A DNA stretch of 64,000 bases from Mycolicibacterium sp. CBMA 226 (GTDB taxonomy: Bacteria > Actinomycetota > Actinomycetes > Mycobacteriales > Mycobacteriaceae): the NCBI RefSeq assembly GCF_009729075.1, contig NZ_VTGY01000013.1, positions 310,001 through 374,000 of the forward strand, written 5' to 3'. Under the pieces are notes generated by a model that was not told the DNA's origin, did no database searches, and worked only from the letters and a program-made list of their open reading frames with translations. Each line of letters starts with the position of its first letter. The first letter of the stretch is position 1. A program made the position numbers and the translations under genes. Of the stretch, positions 43,661-50,778 are shown piece after piece.

Positions 43661-43720
43661 CATGCTGACCAGTTCGATTGGTCTATTTCGTCGGGTCCGC
43701 GCGAGCCTTACAGTCGCGAA

Positions 43721-44257
43721 ATGAATGACCAATCGCACATAACGCTTCCCTTCACGCTGACTCGGCGGCACCTCCTCATCGGAGCGGTGGTCACTGGTGG
43801 GCTCGCGGCCTGCAGTTTTCTGCGTCCGCACGCCGCAGCAGACCCTGCGACGCAACCGCCCGGCCAGTTCGCGGTGACCCACACCGACGCCGAATGGCAC
43901 CAGCTGCTCAACGCACAGCAATACCGGGTGCTACGCCAGGCCGGGACCGAACTCCCGTACACGAGCGCGCTCAACGACGAACATCGCAACGGCATATTTG
44001 GCTGTGCCGGCTGCAATTTGGACCTCTTCGACTCGAAGACCAAGTTCGACAGCGGGACCGGATGGCCCAGTTTCTTCAAGGCGCTCGTCAACGCCGTGCT
44101 GGAACGCTCTGATCACAGTCTTCTGGGTACAGATCGCACCGAGGTACTGTGCCGACAATGCGGCGGGCACCTCGGGCACGTCTTTGACGACGGCCCTCAG
44201 CCCACCGGCCTACGCTACTGCATGAACGGTGTCGCACTGACTTTCCGTGCCACCTAG
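43721..44257 (+). CDS. msrB: Tat-exported MsrB-type methionine sulfoxide reductase
   Basis: A 178-residue protein. The twin-arginine signal TRRHLLIGAVVTGGLAACSF contains a lipobox-like LAAC, so it may be a Tat lipoprotein. The MsrB domain begins near PPGQFAVTHTDAEWHQLL. Zinc ligands are in GIFGCAGCNLDLFDS and LCRQCGGHLGHVFDDG, and the catalytic Cys is in LRYCMNGVAL. It reduces methionine-R-sulfoxide, complementing the anchored MsrA. Confidence 0.9.
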   Translation: MNDQSHITLPFTLTRRHLLIGAVVTGGLAACSFLRPHAAADPATQPPGQFAVTHTDAEWHQLLNAQQYRVLRQAGTELPYTSALNDEHRNGIFGCAGCNLDLFDSKTKFDSGTGWPSFFKALVNAVLERSDHSLLGTDRTEVLCRQCGGHLGHVFDDGPQPTGLRYCMNGVALTFRAT

Positions 44258-44672
44258 CCAGCTGCTTCGAGGTCTTCGGCGAAAGTGATGATCCGACGTG
44301 CACAAGGACGTGGAATATCCTCGGCACCAAAGCATTAGGCGGTGCACACAACATTTGGCATCGCGGTGGCTGCAGCGCTCGTCTTTGTGTAGCTGAGCAA
44401 CCAAGTCCTGCTGCCTCGTCCGGCAACGGAGTGGACGGACCCACGGACGCGGCGGAACACACCCAACGTCCCTGGGATGTAGTCTGCCAGCTCGCCAGGC
44501 CTAAAACAGCAGGTCGCCGCGACAATGCCCGCCATAAAATTCAAAGAATGGGTGCAGATAACGCGCGAGCGATAGCCTGCCGATATTGTTCCGCCACGCC
44601 GGCGGCTACCGCCGCCAGCTCACTCACCGCGGCCGGGGTGGTCGCGGAGGAGACTGCCGATGATCCAGCGCT
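44258..44672. other. 415-base intergenic region
   Basis: No gene is supported. Short Ala/Thr-rich frames before the Met-rich frame may be decayed 5' portions of it. Confidence 0.4.
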
Positions 44673-44795
44673 GTGGCGGCGATCCGCGGACATGCCCGGG
44701 AAGTCAGCGGTTTCGTGCGTGACGGTATGCCGGCGATGATGCGCGGCATGATGAGCGGCGGTATGATGGATGGCCCGATGATGGGTCCACGCTGA
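44673..44795 (+). other. Met-rich C-terminal fragment, possible metal-binding
   Basis: A 40-codon frame (GTG 44673) ends with AMMRGMMSGGMMDGPMMGPR: nine methionines in 20 residues, the composition of bacterial copper or silver binding tails. The preceding HAREVSGFVRDGM reads like the end of a longer helical protein in other frames. No ribosome binding site is clear. It lies next to an HMA-domain remnant, which fits a decayed copper-handling locus. Confidence 0.45.
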
Positions 44796-44818
44796 CTTCG
44801 GTTGCCGTGCAGTGTTTT

Positions 44819-45193
44819 TCAGCGGTAGCCCGCCACGGTGTAGCCGAGTTCGGTGATGTCAATGATGGTTTGTGGTCCGGTGACGGTGGCGTCCAGCCGC
44901 ACGGTGCAGTGGCCGGTTTTCACAACGGTGTGGGTGCTGCTCACGCCGGGCAGGTCTTCGAGGGTGTCGTCGATGAGCAGTGAGCAACTGGCGCAGAGAC
45001 CAGATGCGGCTGATCCGCGACGATGTCGCCGCCCGCAATGCAACTGGCAATGTGCTGCGGCGCGTCCCGCAAGGCACCGCGACCGGCCAGCGCGCCTGCA
45101 TAGACCAATCAACAGGTCAGTAACACGTGCCCGCGCAAGCCGCTGAATAGTGGTGCCCAGCCTGACGCGTTGCGCCAGACGACGAAGAAACAC
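44819..45193 (-). pseudogene. HMA heavy-metal-binding domain, degenerate N-terminus
   Basis: The last 60 codons encode a metal-binding domain: GLCASCSLLIDDTLEDLPGV with CxxC (Cys67/Cys70), then HTVVKTGHCTVRLDATVTG and ITELGYTVAGYR. HMA domains of copper chaperones and CopA/CtpV-type ATPases look like this. The first 60 codons are Arg-rich without a beta-alpha start, so the 5' part is probably out of frame or foreign. Only positions 44819-45004 are recognisable. Confidence 0.6.
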
Positions 45194-45288
45194 ACTTTCT
45201 ACACTCCATCCATCGACAGCGAGGGACCATTAGCGCTCCGCAGACAGAAACCGGCGACATCGAGACTCCCGACGCGGGCTCTCATCGG

Positions 45289-45336
45289 GATGGCAATTTC
45301 GCCATCTTTTGCCATCCCTTGCCATCTCAAATGAGA
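45289..45336. repeat. 10-base phased GCCATC repeats plus palindromes
   Basis: GCCATC occurs at 45301, 45311 and 45321, exactly ten bases apart, preceded by its inverse GATGGC at 45289-45294 (arms around AATTTC), and followed by TCTCAAATGAGA (45325-45336). A run of nine C follows at 45357-45365. It lies 140-180 bases upstream of the monooxygenase operon and is likely a multi-site operator. Confidence 0.6.
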
Positions 45337-45471
45337 AATTGTCACGGAGAATGAGACCCCCCCCCACTTTCAACATATAGCGCACCCCGGGGCTTGTGGC
45401 AAGACCCCCCTCATGCATCAGAATCGCTGGGCTGCAACGTAACTGCAGCTGGATCGTCTTGAGGGGGACGT

Positions 45472-46929
45472 ATGACCGATACCGACGTGATCATCGTGGG
45501 CGGCGGGCCGACGGGCCTGACGCTCGCCACCGAACTCTGCCTTGCCAGGGTCAAACCGCTTGTGCTGGAACGGCTCACCGACATCCGCGAGGTCGCCAAA
45601 GCCGGCGGCATCGGCGGCCAGGTCCTGAATCTGTTGCGTTACCGGGAACTCGGAGGCCTCCTGAACAAAGCGGCCGGCGAACCCGTCACCGCGAAACTTC
45701 CGTTCGGCGGCATCCACGTCGACCTGACTAAGTTGGACGAGTCGCCCATGCAGGTGCAGCGACTCCCCCAGCCTCAGCTCGAAGCATTCCTGCAGAAGTA
45801 CGCACAAGACCTCGGCGTCGAGGTCCGGCGCGGCCACGAGGTCGTCGGCCTGCAGCAGGACGACGACGCCGTGTACCTCGACGTCCGGGGCCCGGATGGC
45901 CCCTACCGCATCAGCGCTCGCTACGTCGTGGGCTGCGACGGGGTGCGCAGCCGGGTGCGGGACCTGGCCGGCATCGGTTTCCCGGGCATCGTCTATCCCG
46001 AGATTCACCGGATGGCGACGGTCAGCTGGCCGCCCGAGATCACTGTCCGCGACGACAACGACTTCGACGTGCCGGGCTACGGCCGCCTCGCGTGGGGCTA
46101 CAGCCAGACCGAAGGCGGCATCTTCGCCATCGCGTCGTCGGAGCCCGGATGGCTGGGCCTGTACACCAGCGAGCCGCCAGACCGCGAGTACGACGACGAC
46201 GTTCCGATGACGCTTGACGAGTTCCGCGACAGTGTGCGGCGCGTGCTCGGTGTGGATTTTCCGCTCGGCGAGCCACGACGATTGACGCGGTTCACCTACG
46301 CAGCCCGGCACACCGAGCGCTATGTGGCAGGTCGGGTACTGCTGGCCGGCGATGCCGCGCATCAGATTCCGACGGGCGGCGTCGCGGTCTCGGCCGGGAT
46401 GCTCGACGGGGTGAACGTGGCATGGAAACTGGCTGCCGTGCTCGAGAGCTGGGCACCGCCCGGGCTGCTCGACACGTACCACTCGGAACGACACCTCGCC
46501 GGCGAGCGCCTGTTGCTGCATTCGCAGGCCCAGGTGTCGTTGCGGCGCGGGCACGACCCGGCGGACGAGGCCCTGCGAAAAGTGTTCAGCGAGTTGGTCT
46601 CCGACGGACCGGCGCTCGCGCGCATCGGCGCGATGATCGCCGCGTCCGATGTCCGGTATCAGATGCCGGGCGCCCAGCCACACGCGCTGGCGGGCACGTT
46701 CGCGTCGCACCTGCCCGATGACGCGGCAGCCTTGCGGTCGGCGCGTCCCGTCCTCATCGGACCGTCCGCGCTGCGCGCCGTCGCGGCGCCGTGGGCCGAC
46801 CGCGTCGACATCGTCAGCAGCCAAGACGAGGCTCTGCTGGTCCGCCCGGACGCGCACATCGCGTGGGCCGGTACCTCGGATGAGGAGCTGCGGGAGGCGC
46901 TTGCATATTGGTTCGGCGATCCGCGATGA
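45472..46929 (+). CDS. FAD-dependent aromatic monooxygenase (PheA/RdmE/Rox-like)
   Basis: A 485-residue class A flavoprotein hydroxylase. The FAD fold is VIIVGGGPTGLTLATELCLA (residues 6-25), the DG motif is VVGCDGVRSRVRDLAG, and the GD motif RVLLAGDAAHQIPTGGVAVS. A C-terminal thioredoxin-like region completes it. Family members hydroxylate phenols, polyketide rings or rifampicin; which cannot be decided here. GAGGGGG precedes ATG 45472. First gene of a three-gene operon. Confidence 0.88.
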   Translation: MTDTDVIIVGGGPTGLTLATELCLARVKPLVLERLTDIREVAKAGGIGGQVLNLLRYRELGGLLNKAAGEPVTAKLPFGGIHVDLTKLDESPMQVQRLPQPQLEAFLQKYAQDLGVEVRRGHEVVGLQQDDDAVYLDVRGPDGPYRISARYVVGCDGVRSRVRDLAGIGFPGIVYPEIHRMATVSWPPEITVRDDNDFDVPGYGRLAWGYSQTEGGIFAIASSEPGWLGLYTSEPPDREYDDDVPMTLDEFRDSVRRVLGVDFPLGEPRRLTRFTYAARHTERYVAGRVLLAGDAAHQIPTGGVAVSAGMLDGVNVAWKLAAVLESWAPPGLLDTYHSERHLAGERLLLHSQAQVSLRRGHDPADEALRKVFSELVSDGPALARIGAMIAASDVRYQMPGAQPHALAGTFASHLPDDAAALRSARPVLIGPSALRAVAAPWADRVDIVSSQDEALLVRPDAHIAWAGTSDEELREALAYWFGDPR

Positions 46930-46981
46930 GTAATCGGATCGCTCCCGGTCTATTCAGTGAACGCAATCTTCAGGAGGCAAC

Positions 46982-47689
46982 ATGACCGAGCAGACCGCCC
47001 TGCCACCGGTGGTTGACCAGGACACCTGGCGGGCCGCCCTCGACGACCTGCGCCGCCGCGAAAAGGCCGCGACGCGCGAACTCGACGCCATCGCCGCGCA
47101 GCGGCGCAGACTGCCGATGGTCGAGCTGCCCGACTACACCCTGATCGGCGCCAACGGTCCGGTGCGGCTGGCCGACATGTTCGATGGCAAGTCCCAGCTG
47201 ATCGTCTACAACCACATGTGGACCGACGGCGCCGAGTGGCAGTGCCCTGGCTGCACGGGCTTCACGTCGCAGTTCACCCGGCTGGAATTCCTGGAGAACT
47301 ACGACGCGCGGTTCGTCATTGTCACCAACGGCCCTATCGAGGAGGCCCTGGCCTACAAGGCCAAAGTCGGCAACAAGATGGACTGGTACTCGTCGTCCCA
47401 GAGCAGCTTCGGGGCCGATGTCGGCGCCGCACCCGGCGAGGGCTTCGCCGTCAATGTGTTTCTGCGGCACGGCGATACGGTGTACCGCACCTGGCATACC
47501 GACGGTCGCGGCTGCGAACAACTGGGCCACAGTGTTGCTCTGATCGACGTTCTGCCCTACGGCCGCCAGGAGCAGTGGCAGGATTCGCCAGAGGGCTGGC
47601 CCCAGTCGCCGACGTATTCGAAGTGGGCCGGTTCGCAGGACATTGCCCGCGCATACGGAACCAACGGCCAGAACGGAGAGAATCGATGA
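46982..47689 (+). CDS. DUF899 thioredoxin-like protein
   Basis: A 235-residue DUF899 protein. DTWRAALDDLRRREKAATRE opens it; the domain continues RLPMVELPDYTLIGANGP, LIVYNHMWTDGAEWQCPGCT with the CxxC of the thioredoxin-like fold, FVIVTNGPIEEALAYK and DVLPYGRQE. These are often co-encoded with SRPBCC proteins and oxidoreductases, function unknown. The binding site AGGAGG lies just before ATG 46982. It overlaps the next gene by four bases. Confidence 0.88.
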   Translation: MTEQTALPPVVDQDTWRAALDDLRRREKAATRELDAIAAQRRRLPMVELPDYTLIGANGPVRLADMFDGKSQLIVYNHMWTDGAEWQCPGCTGFTSQFTRLEFLENYDARFVIVTNGPIEEALAYKAKVGNKMDWYSSSQSSFGADVGAAPGEGFAVNVFLRHGDTVYRTWHTDGRGCEQLGHSVALIDVLPYGRQEQWQDSPEGWPQSPTYSKWAGSQDIARAYGTNGQNGENR

Positions 47690-48171
47690 CCAGCACCTCG
47701 ACAGCCCAGGAACGCTACGTCGCCACCCGCACCATCGCCGCGCCACCCGCGGCGGTGTTCGCCGTCCTGGCCAACCCGGCCCGGCACAAGGAGACCGAGC
47801 CGGGCGACTGGGTCCGCGACGCCGTCGACCCCGCTCCGATCACCGGCGCCGGCCAGGTCTTCGCGATGAACATGTACCTGGTCCAGGCCGGCGGCGACTA
47901 CGTCACGTACAACCTGGTGACGGAATTCCAGCCCGAGAAGACCATCTCCTGGTCGACGGGCAGCCTGGACGAATCAGGGCAGCACAACCCGGGCGGCTGG
48001 TGGTGGCGCTACGACCTCGCCCCGAACGGCGACGGCACGGATGTCACCCTCACCTATGACTGGACCGGCACACCGCAGGCCTTCCGCGACCAGATCGGCG
48101 GCATGCCGCCGTTCGCGCTCGGGTTCATCGAGGAGTCGTTGGCCGCTCTCGATCGCGCCGTCACCGGGTAA
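47686..48171 (+). CDS. SRPBCC/polyketide-cyclase-like protein
   Basis: A 161-residue START/SRPBCC-fold protein: YVATRTIAAPPAAVFAVLAN opens the fold; FAMNMYLVQAGGDYVTYNLV, FQPEKTISWSTGS and GGWWWRYDLAPNGDG follow, with the long C-terminal helix GFIEESLAALDRAV. It would hold a hydrophobic ligand. Coupled to the DUF899 gene (ATGA overlap), so the flavin monooxygenase, DUF899 and SRPBCC proteins are made together and likely handle one aromatic or polyketide-type substrate. Confidence 0.88.
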   Translation: MTSTSTAQERYVATRTIAAPPAAVFAVLANPARHKETEPGDWVRDAVDPAPITGAGQVFAMNMYLVQAGGDYVTYNLVTEFQPEKTISWSTGSLDESGQHNPGGWWWRYDLAPNGDGTDVTLTYDWTGTPQAFRDQIGGMPPFALGFIEESLAALDRAVTG

Positions 48172-48407
48172 GGCCTACCCCCGCCCACCTCTGCGCGACA
48201 ACACTTGCACGACAACGGATTTGTCACGCAGCGCCGGGCCGTTCACCGAGTCGACTCCGCATGGCCACGCGAAACCCGTTTTGGTCCTGCGAGTTTCCCG
48301 CGTATGCTTGATGCATCGGCGGTACTTCGTCGCGTGGCGGGTCAATGCCACGCCGTCGCCGATTCGAAGTAGTTTGACCGATTCGCGGTCAAGGCAGGAG
48401 CGTCGTA

Positions 48408-48854
48408 ATGACGCCGCAACACGACCGCACGGCCCCGACACCACCGCCACAGACTCCGCGATTGCGGTTGAAGCCCAAGGCTCCCCACAGCGGGTATGTC
48501 GACGGGGCGTGGTGGCCGCACACCAGCAATCTGAGCACCGAGCTGCCCGACCTCTTGGCGGTGCTGTCGGTTCGCCTCGGACAGATCGACCGAGTGCTGT
48601 ACAACGCCGGCGAATGGTCGGCCGTCCCGACCAAACTCGCAACGGGAGGGCGGCGGGTCCGCCTCGACGGCTACCAGCGCCAGCCCATCAGCACCATCGA
48701 GGTGCTTGGCCTCGACCGCGGCCGGATCGTGCTGCTGACCGTGCCCGTGGACACGGTCCCGGCAGAAGCCCATTGCGCCCTCAAGAGCGCCGCTCAGCCC
48801 AACGACCATACGACGGTGTTGGGCATTCTGGCAGCCGCGCGGCACGCGGACTGA
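48408..48854 (+). CDS. DUF5994-family protein
   Basis: A 148-residue protein: Pro-rich lead, then [52 protein letters not shown] and [10 protein letters not shown]. The GAWWPxTxxLxxELPxL block is the DUF5994 signature of mycobacteria and relatives. A second member lies at 49181-49672 on the other strand, with a cold-shock gene between. Biochemical role unknown; cytosolic. Confidence 0.85.
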   Translation: MTPQHDRTAPTPPPQTPRLRLKPKAPHSGYVDGAWWPHTSNLSTELPDLLAVLSVRLGQIDRVLYNAGEWSAVPTKLATGGRRVRLDGYQRQPISTIEVLGLDRGRIVLLTVPVDTVPAEAHCALKSAAQPNDHTTVLGILAAARHAD

Positions 48855-48936
48855 AGGTTCGCGGCTTCTTACGCTGCCCCACAACAGATTTGGGTGCGGA
48901 CGTTCGCACTCATGTTCAAAAGAAAGTAGTAGTCAC

Positions 48937-49140
48937 ATGACCGAAGGAACCGTGAAGTGGTTCAACGACGCTAAAGGCTTCGGCTTCATCTCCCCCGACG
49001 GCGGTGCACCCGATGTCTTCGTGCACCACACCGAAATCCTGGGTAGCGGCTTCCGTTCGCTCCAGGAGAATCAGCGGGTGAAGTTCGATGTCACGCAGGG
49101 CAACAAGGGCCCGCAGGCCGTCGGCGTCACCGCCCTCTGA
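48937..49140 (+). CDS. cold-shock domain protein
   Basis: A 67-residue CSD protein: [20 protein letters not shown] holds RNP1 (KGFGFIS), and [14 protein letters not shown] holds RNP2. It binds single-stranded RNA/DNA as a chaperone. The sequence resembles mycobacterial CspA-type proteins. The 82-base leader contains AGAAAGTAGTAG before ATG 48937. Both neighbours are DUF5994 genes, and a strong hairpin follows. Confidence 0.93.
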   Translation: MTEGTVKWFNDAKGFGFISPDGGAPDVFVHHTEILGSGFRSLQENQRVKFDVTQGNKGPQAVGVTAL

Positions 49141-49157
49141 TTCCACGGAATTTCTGA

Positions 49158-49185
49158 ACTGGCGTGGGGCCACTCCCACGTCAGT
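49158..49185. terminator. bidirectional hairpin between csp and DUF5994 gene
   Basis: An 11-base stem (49158-49168 with 49175-49185), with one G-T mismatch that allows a G-U pair in RNA and a six-base loop. It overlaps the stop of the convergent DUF5994 gene, so it can end both transcripts. Confidence 0.65.
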
Positions 49186-49672
49186 CCAGGACCTTTCCCG
49201 TGGGGCGTTGCCGCCGCGCGGCTGTCAGGATTTCCTCGGCGGTCTGCAGCATCGCGTCCTCGCCACGGCCTGGGGCGACCGGCTGGCCGGCGGCGCGTCG
49301 CAGCACCATGCCGGCGAGGGTGTTGTTGGTCGTGCTGGGCACGATCAAGACATTCGCGGTGGCGTCACACCCTCTCACCGTCATGATGTGCTGGGCGCGT
49401 CCCCGCCAATCTCGCCAATTGAGATTCGGCGGATTGTGCAGGGGCGACCAGTTGACGCTCACCTCGACGATCTTCCCCAGTCGGTCCTCCAGGACCGCGA
49501 TTACGCCCGCAAATTCATCGGCCAGCGCGCCGGTGTAGGGCCACCAGGCGCCGTCGATCCGACGCCCCAGGTTGTCGGCCAGGCACAGACGCACGGGTTT
49601 GTCCGCGCGTGTCCGTTGTACGACGTAGGCCATCAGCTCGCCACAGAATGATGAAGCCGGTTGATGCGCCAT
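49181..49672 (-). CDS. DUF5994-family protein 2
   Basis: A 163-residue protein with the family block RRIDGAWWPYTGALADEFAG, then VIAVLEDRLGKIVEVSVNWS, and MLQTAEEILTAARRQ near the C-terminus. It is a paralogue of the gene at 48408. The start may be 49672 or 49633 (MAYVVQRTRADKP); the extra 13 residues are not diagnostic. Convergent with the cold-shock gene. Confidence 0.83.
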   Translation of the reverse strand: MAHQPASSFCGELMAYVVQRTRADKPVRLCLADNLGRRIDGAWWPYTGALADEFAGVIAVLEDRLGKIVEVSVNWSPLHNPPNLNWRDWRGRAQHIMTVRGCDATANVLIVPSTTNNTLAGMVLRRAAGQPVAPGRGEDAMLQTAEEILTAARRQRPTGKVLD

Positions 49673-49832
49673 CCCATGACAAGTCCTAACGGTTGGTGCC
49701 GCGATCGCCCACCGGCAGAATCGCGAATAGACGTCCGCTGCCGATGACTTCGAGCGGAGCCGCCAAGCGACAAATCACGCGGCTCTACCCATGACGCTAC
49801 GCCGCATGCGCAGCCGCCGCGCCGCGCGACCG

Positions 49833-50699
49833 TCAGTCGCTGTACTCCGCGGTCCCGTCTTCGAGTACCAGTCGGGCATTGCTGCCGTCGGCCCCGGCGG
49901 CCTCGGTCCGGAACACCGCATGCCCGGGCTCGGTGCGCCACACCGAAGTCGTCAGCGTCTCGCCGGGAAACACTGGCGAGGTGAAGCGCGCCCCCACCGC
50001 CTTGATCTTCGACGCGTCCCCGCCGCCGAGCTCGGCGACCAGAACGCGGCCAGCTACGCCATAGGTGCACAGCCCATGCAGGATCGGCTTCGGGAAACCG
50101 GCGAGGGTCTGCGCGAACCACGGATCGCTGTGTAGCGGGTTCCGGTCTCCCGAGAGCCGGTAGATCAGCGGCTGGTCCTCGGTGGTGGGCAATGCGACGA
50201 CGGCGTCGGCCGGACGATCCGGGATCTCCGGCGCGGCCGCCCGCTCCCCCGGCTGGCCACCGAAACCGCCCTCACCGCGGATTACCGCGGTCGACCAGGA
50301 CTCGGCGATCACGTTGCCGGCGTCGTCGGTGCCGGTGCCCTTGAACGTCAGGATCGCGTTCTTGCCGTCGCCCTTGTCCTGGATGTCGACCACCTCGGAG
50401 CTGACGTTGAGCCGGGCCGACGGCGGCAGCGGCGCATGGATCCGAACCTGCTGGCTGCCATGCAGCAGCTTGCCGAAATTGAAGCTGCCGACCTCGCCGA
50501 CGGCACCCCAGGCCGGGCACGCGATGACGGCATAGGTGGGCAGCACCTGCTGATCGATGCCGTGACTGTTCTCTGTGGTGAACGCCAAATCGTTGGTCCC
50601 GCAACCGACTCCGAGTGCATAGAGCAGGGTGTCGCGTTCGGTCCATTCGAAAGGCTGCGGTGCGGTCTTGGCTCCGACGGCGTCGGGGTTGATCGGCAT
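49833..50699 (-). CDS. htdY: double-hotdog (R)-hydroxyacyl dehydratase, HtdY-like
   Basis: A 288-residue MaoC-like hydratase matching M. tuberculosis HtdY (Rv3389c): FEWTERDTLLYALGVGCGTN, DLAFTTENSHGIDQQVLPTY, then the hydratase-2 active motif YRLSGDRNPLHSDPWFA with catalytic Asp and His, and PILHGLCTYGVAGRVLVAEL. It acts on (3R)-hydroxyacyl-CoA or ACP. ATG 50699 follows GAGGGAG. It is divergent from the acrA1-like gene, as is Rv3389c near Rv3391 in M. tuberculosis. Confidence 0.92.
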   Translation of the reverse strand: MPINPDAVGAKTAPQPFEWTERDTLLYALGVGCGTNDLAFTTENSHGIDQQVLPTYAVIACPAWGAVGEVGSFNFGKLLHGSQQVRIHAPLPPSARLNVSSEVVDIQDKGDGKNAILTFKGTGTDDAGNVIAESWSTAVIRGEGGFGGQPGERAAAPEIPDRPADAVVALPTTEDQPLIYRLSGDRNPLHSDPWFAQTLAGFPKPILHGLCTYGVAGRVLVAELGGGDASKIKAVGARFTSPVFPGETLTTSVWRTEPGHAVFRTEAAGADGSNARLVLEDGTAEYSD

Positions 50700-50778
50700 T
50701 CGGCGGTTCTCCCTCATGAGTGGGTGTGACAAATTCGGACCCTACGCGCTATTGACCTCGGCCCGCGACAGGTTCACG

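Noticed and set aside
45418..46857. 479-codon minus-strand frame opposite the flavin monooxygenase
   Set aside because: Antisense shadow of a gene with intact FAD motifs.
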